A stretch of 64,000 nucleotides of DNA from Emydura subglobosa (GCA_007922225.1 ML679966.1:38035943-38099942); one strand, 5' to 3'; shown: positions 24,430-37,103, numbered from the stretch's first letter. The notes: generated by a model not told the origin, from the sequence alone. Numbers and translations are program-made.

Positions 24430-25064
24430 ACCAAATGCACAAATAGAGAATGGAGGGCGGCGGGGGGAAACTGGTTTGGCAGCAGCACGGCTGAGAAGGA
24501 TCTGGGAGTTATAGTGGATCACAAGCTCAACATGAATCTGCAATGCGATGCTGTTGCAAACAAAAGCAAATGCAATTTTAGGTTGCATTAACAGAGACAT
24601 GGCATGCAAGTAACAGGATGTAATAATACCATTCTACTTGGCACTGGTTAGTCTCACCTGGAGTATTGTGTTCAATTTGGTCATCAATGTATGGAAAGGA
24701 TGTACAGAAAGTGGAAAGGATCCAGAGGTGAGCAACAAAGGTGATCAAAGGGATGGAACAAGTCATGTGAGCACAGGTTGAAGAAGCTGGGTATGTTTAT
24801 TTTGGGAAAAGAGGAGATTAAGAGGGGGACAGGATAACTGTCTTCAAATACCTGAAAGGCTGCCATAACAAAAAGAAGGAGAAAAGTTGTTCTCTTTTGC
24901 CACAGAGGGCAGGACAAGAGGCAACATTTCAAACTACAACACAGCAGGTTTAGATTAAATTTGGAGCTTTTCAAAAGAAGGCTGGATAGACATCTGTTTT
25001 GGGTGATTTAGACACAATAAATCCTGCATCTTGGGTCTCTTCTAACCCTATGGTTCTATAATTA
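24430..25064 (+). pseudogene. CR1 LINE relic: end of ORF2 and 3' UTR
   Basis: The translated blocks DLGVIVDHKLNMNLQCD (about 24500) and HLEYCVQFG (about 24657) are the end of CR1 reverse transcriptase. Later text corresponds to 'LKKLGMFILGKEEIKRG' and 'FKRRLDRHLF', the ORF terminus. The 3' end is 'TCTAACCCTATGGTTCTATAATT', close to the usual CR1 tail. It is 5'-truncated with many stops. Confidence 0.88.
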
Positions 25065-25667
25065 TAAACCTTTTTTTTTTTTTGGTGTATTAGCTATGTT
25101 GTTTCTCTCCCTTTAATAGAAACATAGATACTATAGATATTAGAATAGGAAGAGTAAAGGTCTTTGTCTTGATTTCTTAATCACCACATTACTTTTATGT
25201 TATTAAAAAAGTGAATAGAAAATGGCAGGTTTTTGTTTTGTTTTTACACAGAAATACTTTGAATTTGAACTATTTGGGCCTGGTTCAAAACCTATTGAAA
25301 GGCTTCCTTAACTTGAATGGGCTTTGGGTCAGAATTTGGGGTCAGGATTTCACTCATAAGAAAGGAAATGGGAGTTTTGCCAGGGACCTCACTGGAACTA
25401 GTATTTTAACCTAAGTGGGCAGTTTCTAATATCTGATTATCTGACATTTAGTATTTTAAAGGAGCTATACTTTGAATTTTGCTATAAGAAAACACAAAAG
25501 GCTACATTTTGCCATGACTTACATGTAGACAATTCCGTGGATTGAAAAACAGATTGAAATATTTCAGTCATATAGGCACTTTCAATTTATTCAAACTTTA
25601 AACTTATTCCAAGATGCATACTAATTTTAAAAGCACAACATTTTAAGAAATACCTATGTGACTTTTC
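25065..25667. other. Intronic DNA with one short hairpin repeat
   Basis: The only recognised item is 25277-25343, which starts GGGCCTGGTTCAAAACC, ends GGGCTTTGGGTCAGAATTTG, and belongs with the short palindrome at 17941-18012. The remainder is AT-rich. Confidence 0.5.
25277..25343. repeat. Short palindromic repeat (GGGCCTGATCC family)
   Basis: The halves GGGCCTGGTTCAAAACCTATTGA and (reverse complement of the right end) ACCCAAAGCCCATTCAAG pair imperfectly. Same family as 17941-18012, more decayed. Confidence 0.5.
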
Positions 25668-26777
25668 ATAGATTTATACTGTTTAATGCCAGATGAGACC
25701 ATTAGATCAACTTGTCTGACCACCTGTATATCACAAGCCATTAATTTTCATCCAGTTGCTAACCACTTACGTTTGACTTACGTCTTGATTTTAAGACATC
25801 AAGAGATGGAGAATCTACCATTTCAAATGGCAGTTGGTTCCCATGGTTAATCAGCCTCACTGTTCACAAATTGTGACTACTTTGAATTTGTCTGGCTTCA
25901 GCTTTCAGCCACTGGTTCTTATAATGCCTTTCTCCATTAGATTAAAAGAGTCCATTAGTACCCAGCATTCCCACCCCAGGAAGGTATTTATACACTGTAA
26001 TTAAGCAATCTCTCAATCTTCTTTTTGATAAATTAAACAGATTGAGCTCTAAATATCTTAGAATAAGTCATTTTCTCCAGCCCTCAAATCATTTTTATGG
26101 CTTTTTTCTGCAGCCTTTTTATATTTTCAACATCCTTTTTTAATTGTGGACACCATAATTATATGCAATATTCTAGTCTTGATCTCACAGAGGTACAGAT
26201 GTAAAAACATGATCTTCCTATTTCTACACACTACTCCACTATTTATACATTCAAGTATCACATTAGTTCTGTTTATCACAGCATTGCACAGGAAGGACAT
26301 GTGCAGTTGTTTGTCCATTACTACTTTCCAGGATACAGTCCCCCATTCTGTAGGTATTCCCAGCATTCCTTGTTCCAGAAGTAGAACTCAGCTTATGCTC
26401 TGTTAAAATGTATTTTGTCTGAATGGGCCCAGCTTACCAACAGATCCAGATTACTCTGTATGACTGTCCTGTCTTCATCATTATTTACCATTCTGCCAAT
26501 CCTTGTGACATCCACACATTTTTCAGCAGTGATTTTTATTAACTTCCAGATCATTGACAAAAACATTCAGTAGCACTGGGGCTACTACCAATCCCTGTGG
26601 AACCTCACTAGAAACATCCTTGTGAGTAGTGAATTCCTTATTGACAACTATATATTGAGTTCTGCCGGTTAGCCAGTTCTTAATCTATTTAACAGGTGCT
26701 TTACTACTAATTGATAATGTTGATTTTTTAAATCAGAATGTCATGTAGTACTTAGTCAAAGGCCTTACAAAGGTCTA

Positions 26778-27048
26778 AGGGCTTGTCTAGATGGGGAAGT
26801 GAGAGAACAGAAAGCTAGGGTGTGAATTTACAATGCAGTAACTACTCCACACTAACTCTGAGTAAAAGTCTTACAGTGCACCAAAAATGACTTTGTACAC
26901 TTTAGAATAATATTTTTTAAAGTGTACTAAGATAAACCAACCAAGAGCACTTGTAGTGCATAGTGAGGGTCCAAATGTGGAGATGCTTGTGCATTGCAAA
27001 TTCAAATCCTAGCTTCCTGTGCACTCACTTCGCATGTAGACTAACACT
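26778..27048. mobile_element. Fold-back DNA transposon inserted in the LINE
   Basis: Inverted ends: left AGGGCTTGTCTAGATGGGGAA; the reverse complement of the right end reads GTGTTAGTCTACATGCGAA. The LINE sequence resumes directly beyond it, so the insertion is younger than the LINE. No clear target duplication can be assigned. About 270 bases, non-coding; end motif of the turtle 'TGTCTAC' MITE type. Confidence 0.75.
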
Positions 27049-27805
27049 ACATATATTACACATTTACACAGTTACTTTTATCAACCAAACCTATAATCTC
27101 AAAGAACAAAATCAGGTTTGTTTCAAAAGACCTACTTTCATAAAACTATGTTGGCTGGCATTAAATTATTTTCCTATCATTTACCTCTTTATGAGTAGAA
27201 TACCATATAAGCTTTTTCATCAAATTTGTACAGTGCTGATGTCATACTAACTAGCCTATAGTTACCCCATCACACTACTTTACCTTTTTGAATGTTGACA
27301 TAACATTAGCACTCTTCTAAAATTTTTCAATACTCCAAGATTTATTAGAACTTAAAATTGGAGGGCCAGAGATTTCTTTAGCCAACTCTTTTAGGACTTG
27401 TGGGTATAAGTTGCCTGGGCCTGGTGATTATAAGATATTTAAATCTAGAGTATGTTAACATCCTTTTTTACTAATGGTCCAGAAGGTACTTCTTCATTCT
27501 CATGTGATTCAAGTACATCATCCTGCTTCTTTCCAAATACAGATGAGAAATATTTACTGAGTACGTCTGCCATTTCTGCATCATTAATCATTTTACCATC
27601 TTCATCTAGTAATGGATCTATGCCATTGCTAAAATGTCTTTTGTTTCTAGTATATTTAAAAATTCCTTCCTATTGCCATCAGTCCTACCAACCATGGATT
27701 TTATCTCCCTCTCTCCCATCTATAGCTTTCCTTTTTCTACACTTCATAACATCTAATTTATAATAAACTGCTATCTATTTATTCCTTTTTCTATATATTA
27801 CATAA

Positions 27806-27807
<2 letters not shown>

Positions 27808-27840
<33 letters not shown>
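27808..27840. repeat. (AC)n microsatellite
   Basis: About 16 uninterrupted AC units, located inside the LINE relic at 25668-28015. Confidence 0.97.
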
Positions 27841-27843
<3 letters not shown>

Positions 27844-28349
27844 GTATTTATCTCCCCACTGAATTAGCATTTTTAGCCAAGTAGTCTTCTTTCTTGATTG
27901 TGGAATCCTGGCTTTTGAACATCTAATAGTCTTCCAATTTTCATTCACATTTCCATCTAAATTTTCACAATCAGTTTTACTCAATTTTCTTCATCTTTAA
28001 GAAATTAGTCCTTCTGAAGCATGAAGGACTTATATTACTAGTTAGGAGTCTCTTCTGTTTTCGCAGCTCATGATCACTGAGAGCTAAGCAACCACCAACT
28101 TCTAGTCCAGTGATTCAGAGCCTACGTCAAGTGCTCCTGAAAATTTTACCCAAAATAGATAAGCTCCTAGAGACATTTGAATGGGTATCCAAAGATTATT
28201 TAAATTATGCTATTCTAATGTGTTTGAATAATTAGGATAGAAATATGGGATTCTTGTTCCCAAGTCAAGCTGAAAGGTAAAAGATCAACCTCCCTTGTGG
28301 TATTTTGGCATTTCTGTTTCTCTTTTCACCTGTATCAATCAGAAGGTGA

Positions 28350-28615
28350 GATTGTAGCACATATGAGCTAGTTTTAATCAGCTTGCTAAAAGTAGCAGTA
28401 TAGCAGTGGTGGCACAGGTGGCAGCACTGATCAACACCCAACTACAATCCCACCCAGAATCCTGGGTATGGACCCTGGCTGGGTTTCACCACCCATGTCA
28501 CTGTAGCTAAACTATTAATTTTAGTAGGCTAGCTTGACCAAAGCTAGCTCAGGTATGTCTACATGTGCAGCAATCATACCTCCTGATTGCAGCGTGGATA
28601 TACCCAGCAGAATAC
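28350..28615. mobile_element. Fold-back DNA transposon (MITE-like)
   Basis: The left half contains 'GAGCTAGTTTTAATCAGC' and 'AAAGTAGCAGTATAGCAGTG'. The right half contains 'CTAGCTTGACCAAAGCTAGC' and 'TATGTCTACATGTGCAGC'. The end reads 'GATTGCAGCGTGGATATACC', matching the turtle 'GTCTACACTGC' class of palindromic elements. Boundaries are approximate. Confidence 0.6.
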
Positions 28616-31144
28616 AGCTCTTTAGGAGGCAGATGAAAATTACCTTTTTCAAATTATAAAGAGAGATTAATTTTGTTCAACCAATGGGGAAAAGTGGTTA
28701 CTTTTTAATCTTATTTGAAACATTATTATTGATCCCTATTAAAAATCCACCTACTTTTGTATATCACAAATCTCAGCCCTAAAGAAAGCTCGCAAAGGAT
28801 CATTACAAAAAAGAGTAAAAGGAAGTATAATCCAAATATTGTTGATAGAAATCAGTAGAAACTAGGTCAAGCTCCTACCCTGCAAAAGGCAAAATTATCC
28901 AGAAAAAAAAACACTTGTCTCCTGAGCACAACAATAAAATCCACAACTAGTAGTTTGACAAAGAATGTCTCCATTTTGTTTGCAATAATGAACTACTATT
29001 CTAAAACATGACCTAAATTTTTGTTCATCATCTCTGATTGCTTTTTGTCATCACCTTCTATCTCCTGCAACTCTAAATCCTGACTTGAGCTGTAAGATAC
29101 CATTGTCATTTCAACCCCAACATGAAATTTATTAAAACCAAAAAAACCCAGGAGAATAGTATTTTGTAATTTGTTTGAAGTGATATACAGAACAAGAGTA
29201 ATTTAAATCTTCAGCATACATAACTTGATTAATAACCAGAAAGTAAGAAAAAAATAAAAAACTTGTAATTAACACCAAACCTCACAAAATACTTAGCCAT
29301 GCACTCCTTGTATTGCATACTTGATTGTAGAGTGCCTGAAGATATAATTATGGAAATACAAATGGCAACAATTCCTGAATGGATTTTCCTAGTTTAAGTA
29401 TATTTTTAGTTACAGAAGTCTGGAAATCATAACTCTGACAGATATGACTACAGGACTCTGAAGATCAATACCATGAGATTCTAATACTGTACCATATCTG
29501 TAGGCTGTCTTTGAAATGCTCACTACATAAAGTTGAAATATCCTACTTCCAAATATATCTCTTCACTTTTGTTGTTTTACCAACTATAGTATGTTTCAAG
29601 AAGGCATTTAGAAGTTTATAGAATGAATTAATACAATAACCGAACCACATTCAAAACCAAATTAAAACCTGCCAGACAATAAAAAGTTTGATGTCAGAAA
29701 TCAAAATTGGATGATAACATATTCTAGAGCGTTTGTAGCTATAAAATTTACATTAACAATCTGGGAATAGTTTCCACTACTAAGAAAAAACTTCTGTACA
29801 TTAAAAAAAAATCCATAATCCTAACTATTGCTGTCTTTTATAATCTCAGATGTACACTCTGTCTTGCTGCATTTCTGAAGATATCAGATTTGCTTTTACA
29901 TGCACTGTATGAGTTAAGAATTGATGTGAGAAAGAGATCAGAGATTAGAATTTAGCTTTTGATGTATTTAAAAAATTATAGAAAAGCAGCTACTATAATG
30001 AAACATAGCACACAATTACTGTAAATGCATTAGTTATCTCCACAGTAGATATGTGATACATGTCAAACACAAATTTATTTTTTTTAAATATTACAGTAAG
30101 TCTTAAGAATTTCAGCTGTAAGAATTAAGAATTTCTGGCAGAAACATCTGTTTCACAGTTCTACTGGAAAAGCTAAATTTATTATGTTGGTTTGAAATAG
30201 AATATATGCGATTAGATTAATATTATAGTATATTGGCATCAGATGTCAAAATTAATTACTTTTTAATGATAGTCCTTGCTTATGAGTCACTAGAAATAAA
30301 TGGGGGGGGTGTTAATGTGTTGCTTTAGTTCATTATTATGACAAGCTTTCAATGATATGTGTAATAAAGAGATTAAAAGGAAAAACATTTTTGTGCTTCT
30401 TAAAGAAAAAATAGGAGTAAGTTACAGAAACAATATTTTCCTGTATCATAAGCAAATTCTAAGGCCCTTTTCACTACAGTATAAAACAAGGCCCTTGATT
30501 TTCTGTTTTTAATTTTGTTTAAAGTTTCCCAAAAATGTGTCAGTGTTTATAACAAAATCAACATTAAAAATGGATGAGAATCTGCAGGAAAAAGATAACT
30601 TCAGTCTTCTGAGTAAATATCAGGGGACGGAAAGACAGAAAAAAACAGAGAAACGTAAGTGTGTTGAAAGCAAAAGCAGTTTAATGCTGTGGTTTATTTC
30701 ATGAAAAGTATATTAATGCAATCTATACATATGCATTTGTGTGTGTAACTTCCACTACATTTCCTTATTTGACAACCTCACACTTAAACTTAGACTAACT
30801 TATTAAAATATACACAACTATCTACTGCAATGCATTGAATTCTCCTTAACGTAATCATACATGAGCAGTCCACATTTTGAGTGGAAAAAATTGAAAAAAA
30901 ACCAAAGAGCAGCTTTTGTAAAACCCAGAACATTTTTGGCACAAAATTAGTAAACCTGAAAACAAAGGACCTTTGGTACTCTAAGAGCGCAGTAACAAAC
31001 TTTTCGTCATAACATATAATTGAAAATATAGAAAAAAATAAAAAATCATTATCTGACCCTTGGCTTACTTATTTACCTAACACTATCCTTATTTCCCTCA
31101 TCCCCTTGTTTGCTCTCTCACGTGCCATGCTACATGTGTAAATT
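28616..31144. other. Unassigned intronic DNA
   Basis: AT-rich with only homopolymer runs; no recognised repeat body, exon or RNA gene. Confidence 0.45.
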
Positions 31145-31440
31145 CTAGATGGTCAACCAGGCCCTTTGGTACGGTTGCCTGGTATCCAGTTTTTGACTGG
31201 AAAGTCTGGTTGAAAAGGGGAACTGGCAGCATCCAGTTAGCTCTGCTGACTGGTCACTAAATATCAGGTTGCCGGAGTAACAATGATCAGCATCCCTGCC
31301 AAGATGGTGGAAAGAGCAGTAGCTGCTCAGCTTCTTCTGCTGACAGAGAACTAGGTGGGCTCCCAGACCTAGCTCCAGCCTCCCCGGTGGAGAGGTAGGC
31401 ACTGGTGCCAGTGCCACCTGGGGAAGGAAGGGGGTGCTAC
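31145..31440. mobile_element. Turtle-type unclassified interspersed repeat
   Basis: The text includes 'TGGTATCCAGTTTTTGACTG', 'CTGGTTGAAAAGGGGAACTG' and 'GGCAGCATCCAGTTAGCTC'. I recall a turtle repeat with 'CCGGTTTTCGACCGGAA...GGTCGAAAAGGGACC' at these positions; here the CpGs have decayed. GC-richer than the surroundings. Class unknown. Confidence 0.5.
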
Positions 31441-31740
31441 TGCTTCCAGGACTGACCCCCCACACACACATTGCACACCTCCTTCCTGTTACTGGCTCTC
31501 CCCCCCAAACAGCATGTCCCCACCCCCACTGCCCATTACCAGCTCTCCCCACACATAGCACATGCCTTCTTGCTGCTCCTTACCACCACACACACACTGC
31601 ACCCACCCCACTGCCAGTTAGTGGTTCCTCCCAACTCCAGTGCCCCCCTCTCTCCCAGTTAGTCCCCACCCCCCCAGTGCCATCAACGCCAGTTACTTCT
31701 CCCTCCACACCGCCAGGACTCCCTCAATGAGACTTCTTGC
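31441..31740. repeat. C-rich degenerate tandem repeat
   Basis: Loose repetition of a C-rich unit of roughly 45-60 bases, with recurring 'CCAGTTA', 'ACTGGCTCTCCCC' / 'ACCAGCTCTCCCC' and 'CACACACATTGCAC' / 'CACACACTGCACCC'. It follows directly on the repeat at 31145-31440 and is probably its variable tail. The long open frames across it are compositional. Confidence 0.6.
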
Positions 31741-32437
31741 TCTCCCCAAAATTGTAGTGCCCCTCCTCAGTATTCTTCTCAGGGCCAATTATTGCTCTCC
31801 TCCACTCTTTTAGAAGTAGGGCAAGGTTACTTTCGTGAGTGATCAAGAGTGTTCATTAATACATTTATATTCAAACAATATTCTGAGATTTTTAAAATTG
31901 TCACTGTAATAAGCATACGTTCAATTTAAAATATAATACTTTAAGCAGCAAAACAAAACAAAAAAAAACCACACTGCTAACTTTTCAAAGAACTATTTAG
32001 ATACATAAAAAGACTTAATTTCTACAAAACAAACCTTATTGTGCATAATATGCCAGAAGCCATAAAATGTGTACCAAATTTAGAGATTCTAAAACAGAAA
32101 ATAGATTATTAGGACTATGGAAAAATGGGCCGAGTAGCTGGCAGCAGCCTGGCTAATGGGTTGCTGCATTTTATAGCAGAATTATATATGCTCTCAGGTT
32201 TGTTTGGTGTTATCTTGGGATAGTATGTTTTAGCAAGGCATTCTTTGTATAATTGAAACTTTCCTTTTCTAAGTTTGTGAAATGTCTCATTCGACCTCAC
32301 CCCAAGACAAAAACCTCACATTCCTGTATTGTTTGGTATCTAATAATACATAGAAAAGAGGTGGGATGGGCTTTTAAGCAACTTATAGGAAGATTTTTAA
32401 ACTTTGTTTTTGGATATTAGTGGTGGTAGTACTTCTC

Positions 32438-32780
32438 ACCTAGTGTAGATGTGCTTAAACCTGTTTAACACTCACTTACAAATTTAGTTTAACTTAGTAA
32501 TTTACAAGTTCATGCTAAACAAGGATTAAATGGGTTTAAGTGCATCTGTACTAGGGGGTCTCACCTGCCTAACTACACAGACTTCAAGTGAATTTAGTTA
32601 AGACTGTCCAACTTTTCTAACATACAGGGATGCGGAACAATTTGTACAGTGGGGGTGCTGACAGCCATTGAACCAACCTGTAAACCCTGTATTCAATGGA
32701 AACCATTTCAGGGCGGGGGTGCTGCTAAACCCTTACCACCTCAAGTTCCAGCACCTATGCTAATATAGACAAGCCCTAAG
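32438..32780. mobile_element. MITE-like element carrying a nested hAT-type element
   Basis: The outer element starts near 'TAGTGTAGATGTGCTTAAAC' and ends near 'TAATATAGACAAGCCCTAAG', with internal inverted text ('GTGCTTAAACCTGTTTAA' and 'AATGGGTTTAAGTGCATC'). A second element sits at 32625-32759. Outer boundaries are approximate. Confidence 0.6.
32625..32759. mobile_element. hAT-type non-autonomous element with 8-base target duplication
   Basis: Ends CAGGGATGCGGAAC and (reverse complement of the right end) CATAGGTGCTGGAAC. The flanks are CTAACATA (32617-32624) and CTAATATA (32760-32767), an 8-base duplication with one difference, as hAT transposases make. 135 bases, non-coding. Confidence 0.8.
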
Positions 32781-32789
32781 TATAAAGTC

Positions 32790-35700
32790 ACAATTGCCAA
32801 TAGATGCACATTAAGTAGATGTCAATATGTATTTGTATAACACCACACAATCTGCTCATTAGGTTTGCTTCATTTGAGTGTGGAATCAGTTTTCTCTTTT
32901 AAAAATAAAAAAAGGACCCGAGAAGGCGTGTAGAGAAAGCCTACCTACAGACATTTAATGAACGCTCCTAAGACTAGACATTTTTTCTACGTGATTTTTC
33001 TGTGGAGATTTTTGTTGTAGAAAGGAATCAGGTATGAGAATTTTTTTTCCAAAAGGCAAAGAACAAACATTTCTTTTAAACCTCTCCTGCTGTTCTAAGT
33101 CTCATGATCCAGCACCACCTTGCTCAAATACTCCAGCTTCCTGGGAGAGGTGAGTGAGCAATGCGGGGAGAAAGGGAAAGAGAAGCAAGAAGGAGGTGCA
33201 GCCTCAGGGGAAGAGGCAGAGCAGAGGATGGGTAGGATGGTCCAGTTTTCAGCAATTAGAAAGTTTGCAATCTTATGGGCCTTTCGGGAAGAGGTTTGCC
33301 TCACTATTTACTTTGTGAAGTATGTAACAAACCTTTTTGTGTGGGATAAATAAAAATAGAGCAAGTTCTATTCTCATCCTCTACAATGACTCGCATTATT
33401 TTTTTTACTCATATAAAATTTAACATAATTTAATCATGAAGTAGGTAAACATTACCTCCATTTCATACATGGGGAAGAGAGATATGAAGTGAAATGGCCA
33501 TATCAGAACTTTGAATGGAAGCCACATCTCCTGGATCAAGAGCCAAGTCCAATCCATTACATCACACTGTCCTTGCACAGGCAAGTAATTTAACCTCCGA
33601 GACAAAACCTGCCCTCAAGTTACTCAGATTTACATTGGTGTAACTCCACTGATTTATTCAAGAATTACACTTGTGTAGCTGAGAGCAAAATTTGGCTTTC
33701 CATGTCTGTCTCAGATCAATCTGTAAAATGATGGTAATACTTAACTGCCAGCCTACAAGTAGTTACGAACATTGCAAGTCCTGTGTATTTGCAGATTTCA
33801 TTGACTGCATTGTTCTGGTAGGAATCACCAGATGGCCCTCTTATATGTAGTGTTACAAAGTTCTTTTTTTAGCGTTCTTTGTGTTCTTTAGCGTTTTGTG
33901 GGGGAAGCTTTTGCAAACAGCAAGAGTTCGTTCTCAGTCTTAATCACTCTACAATAATTCCTGAAACACTGTCTCCAGTGAAATTTAGTAGGAAGAAAAC
34001 TGCTGGAGCTAAAGGAATGCACTTTTCTGTGTCACATTCAAGTTTAGCTGAGTTGCAAACTGTTAAAAATTGCCGTTTCCCTTCTGTTTGTGTTCCTCAG
34101 GAAAACAATGACAGCACTTAGAAATAATAACTGAACATCAGCATTCTAAAAAAAACAAGCCCATACCAGCACCAAAGCAGCAACCGTCAGTACACTACAC
34201 GGCAATTCATTGTAAATACCTGGGGGCTGCTGGAGCATCTGTAGTGGTGGTTGAGCAGGGAAAGCACCCCCCACTTCCCTCTCTCAGACCATGCACATGG
34301 CCTTTATGTCTCATTTCCCCCCCGGGGTCACCACATAGGACAAGAACTCCCCAACTTCTGGAAGAGGAGGGGCATGGAGAGTGAGAAACAGGACAGGCCA
34401 CTCCCAACAATCTTTCAGACTTAGCGTATGCTATCAGTGGTCCATCCACTCTCTGGGATAAGATTTCCCCTGTTGACAAATTAACTACAGGACAAACTGT
34501 GTTAAGCCTAAAAAGTCTATGCTGCAGTTTTGAAAGTTCAAATCCGTATGATGTTTAGGTGTTGTTACAGTTGTATTTAACATACTTTTTACTAAAAACA
34601 AAAACACCAAAAGAACAGCAACATCAGCAAAAACCTGAGGAAATTACACACTAAAAATTAATTATGTTATTTAGGGTGCAAAGTCAAACACTGAAAAGCT
34701 AGGAAATGCCAAAATTAAGGATGCCTGGGCATATGCATTATGATAGTCTTTAAATATATAATCACATTTTATTTTTGCCAAAGGTCTTCTGCCTCATTCA
34801 GTGAGCAGATTGGATTCCATTTAAGGCCATCTATTCATAACAACTGGTCCTTGTCTAGATAGGAAAGAACAATCTTCTCCTGGTATCTCCTTCCTTTCCA
34901 CACCCAGTTGCTTTCCTACCAAAGTCACCTTTCCAAATAGAGATTCATTTGTTTCTTGTTTCCTCCTATGATAGAGAGAGTGGCAATTCTGTTTGGATGC
35001 AGTTGTCCCAAAAGAAGGGTATAGAACAGCAACTTCTGGATGTAGGTGGGATGTTGTTTTACTGTCCTCCCTCACCTGCTCTTTCTCAAAAGAAAGAATG
35101 ATTTTTCCCCTCAAAATTCACTGCTTATAATAAGACTTCAGCTTCTTTCCCCCAAACTGAATTACCTTTAAGTACGGTAGCGTCAGAACATGTCTGAAAA
35201 TAGTTTCTTACATAATAAATCATCAGGTAAGTAATATTCCAAAGGAGGAGAAATGTACTCTTAGAGATAACCATTAATTTCCTCAGAACCTAAGTCACAA
35301 ATGTCCTTATTCTTCTGTCAACATTAGTGACAATGCAATGGACTATACAGCCTAAGCACAGGTTGAAAGAGAAACTTTCTAAATTCCTCTCATCATTTCA
35401 CTTTCAATTTTTAACAAAATGTTCCATTTGGGCAGAAATTTCTCATATTTACTTTCATTTAGAAGGTGTTTTCTGTGGACAGAGTTTCAAATAATTCAGA
35501 TGAGCTCTGTGTGTGTGCATTCATAATTCACACAGGCTTCCATATCGGAAATATAATAGAAATACTATTTTTGCTGTCCGCTGACTCAGACATTTATGTT
35601 TTTAAACTTTAGTCTTGCCATGCATTTAATCCACAGTTAAGATTTAAGTGCCTTTGAGTAGTTTGAAGGAATCTTGTTCAAAATTTGAAAAGTTACAAGT

Positions 35701-36854
35701 GACTGAAAATTACTTATGGACTACTCCAAAACATTACATGGGAAATTTCAGTTCAAAAGGAGAATTTTCAAGATCATCAGGAAGTGAACATAGTTGTAGC
35801 AATATTTGGAAAGCCCTATCAAATTTCTGTTACTGAGTCAAGTTGCAATGTTGACCAGAAACTTTCATTAGACCAGACATTATGAGTGTCTGTTATTTCC
35901 TATTTCCCTTCAGACTTGATATACTATATTTCCTATTTCTTGTTCTGTCCAGGTTTTGATTAAAGAGCTACTTGAAAATTGGAAATGAAGTTGTTGTTAT
36001 CCACAAAGACTTTTTGTTCAAACTGGTTCTTAATTTCTCCTGAATGTCATCTCTCATCCATAATTTGGATGCAGTAATCCACTAATACCACGAAGGTAGA
36101 TTGCATAAAGATAACATTAGAATTCCTATATTCAGAATGGAATGTTATGGGGAAAAAAGAAATAAAAAAAATACACCACTCTGCCTGAGTAAGAACTCTA
36201 AAGTTTCTCTTGTCTACTTCATACATACTCAAAGAATGACAGTTTTCTATTAAAAATTATAATTGTATAGATCTCCCATTATATAAATAAAAATGTTTAA
36301 AATATACACTACCTTAAATAAGTCTTTACAAAACCCCAGAATTTTCAGTTGTTACATTGGCTAAAATGTTTAATACAAATATTTGAGAACAATAATCTAC
36401 AGTGATTTATTTTAAATGGTCTTATAATGGGATTTTTTACAGTGTTAACATTTGCTTTTAAAGAAAAACATTTACCTTTTACTTGGAAGTCAAAGCTAAA
36501 GGCTTCAAATTACTGTTTATCATCTTTATCTGACAAACTATGTGTTCCGCTATATCTTTGGAAGGCTAATGGTTTGAGGATTCTAGAATAATGTGAATAA
36601 TTTTACTTGTATAAAAACTGTTCATTAAGATTTAAACTGGTTCATTAAGACATTTTAAAATGAGCAGGATTCTTTAAATAAAGTCATGTAGATTTATAAG
36701 TTAGAGTGGCCAACAGAATTAGAGCAATTACATCTTCATAATATACAAAATCTTGTAATTCATTTTTATCTAGTAAAACAAAACTTGTCTGTTAAACTTT
36801 CTGGGTTTTTTTTAAAGATTATATTTTGAATTTGTACATGTTACAGCACAGTTT
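32790..36854. other. Unassigned intronic DNA
   Basis: Mostly AT-rich. The segment 33613-33697 ('CAGATTTACATTGGTGTAAC' with later 'AATTACACTTGTGTAGCTGA') looks like a short amniote fold-back repeat. A GC-richer stretch at 34210-34480 was not recognised. No exon or RNA gene seen. Confidence 0.4.
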
Positions 36855-36922
36855 TGAATCACAAAGTTGTAGGACTGGAAAGGACCTCATGAGGTCACCT
36901 AGTTCAGTCCCCTGCACTTATG
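36855..36922 (-). mobile_element. CR1 LINE 3' end fragment
   Basis: The plus strand reads GAATCACAAAGTTGTAGGAC, then TGGAAAGGACCTCATGAGGT and TCAGTCCCCTGCAC. This is the reverse complement of the CR1 3' end. Only about 70 bases. Confidence 0.85.
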
Positions 36923-37009
36923 GAAATATGTAACATGTATCAGAAATAAGAACAGATACAAGTGATGAAAGGCTTGATCTATAGGTATAATATAGAATAC
37001 ATAGATAAT

Positions 37010-37103
37010 AAATTCCTTGAGGCAGGATCTCTCTTTGTTCTATGTTTGTATAGTATCCAGTACAACGGGGCCCTGGCCTATAGGTTCTACTGCAATACAT
37101 ATA
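37010..37103 (+). mobile_element. Interspersed repeat 3' segment
   Basis: The text 'AAATTCCTTGAGGCAGGATC', 'TTTGTATAGTATCCAGTACA' and 'ACGGGGCCCTGGCC' matches a common sauropsid repeat of the form 'TTTGTACAGCxCCTAGCACAATGGGGxCCTGG'. Class not certain (SINE or LINE tail). Confidence 0.55.

Larger units (their letters stand above)
25668..28015 (-). pseudogene. CR1/L3-like LINE relic, interrupted
   Basis: On the plus strand this begins TCATAGATTTATACTG...CCAGATGAGACCATTAGATC, the reverse complement of a CR1-type 3' end. It then runs through the whole reverse-complemented 3' UTR and reverse-transcriptase region. Recognisable plus-strand landmarks are 'CCTGTGGAACCTCACTAGAA' (26595), 'GCCAGTTCTTAATCTATTTA' (26672) and 'CTTAGTCAAAGGCCTTACAA' (26751, the decayed 'YLDFxKAFD' site). 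After an inserted transposon (26778-27048) it continues at 'TATTACACATTTACACAG' and runs to about 28015. It is about 2.1 kb long without the insertion, making it one of the longest LINE relics here. It is dead, and lies in the same direction as SGCZ. Confidence 0.82.

Noticed and set aside
28335..28370. Text 'ATCAGAAGGTGAGATTGTAG' resembling the mature miR-383 sequence, a microRNA hosted by SGCZ introns.
   Set aside because: It is on the plus strand, opposite to SGCZ, differs within the expected core, lacks the complementary arm, and lies at the edge of a fold-back transposon. No true mir-383 hairpin was seen on the minus strand.
31145..31730. Long open frames on both strands in the C-rich region.
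   Set aside because: Low stop-codon density follows from the C/G-rich composition and loose tandem repetition; no domain or splice context.
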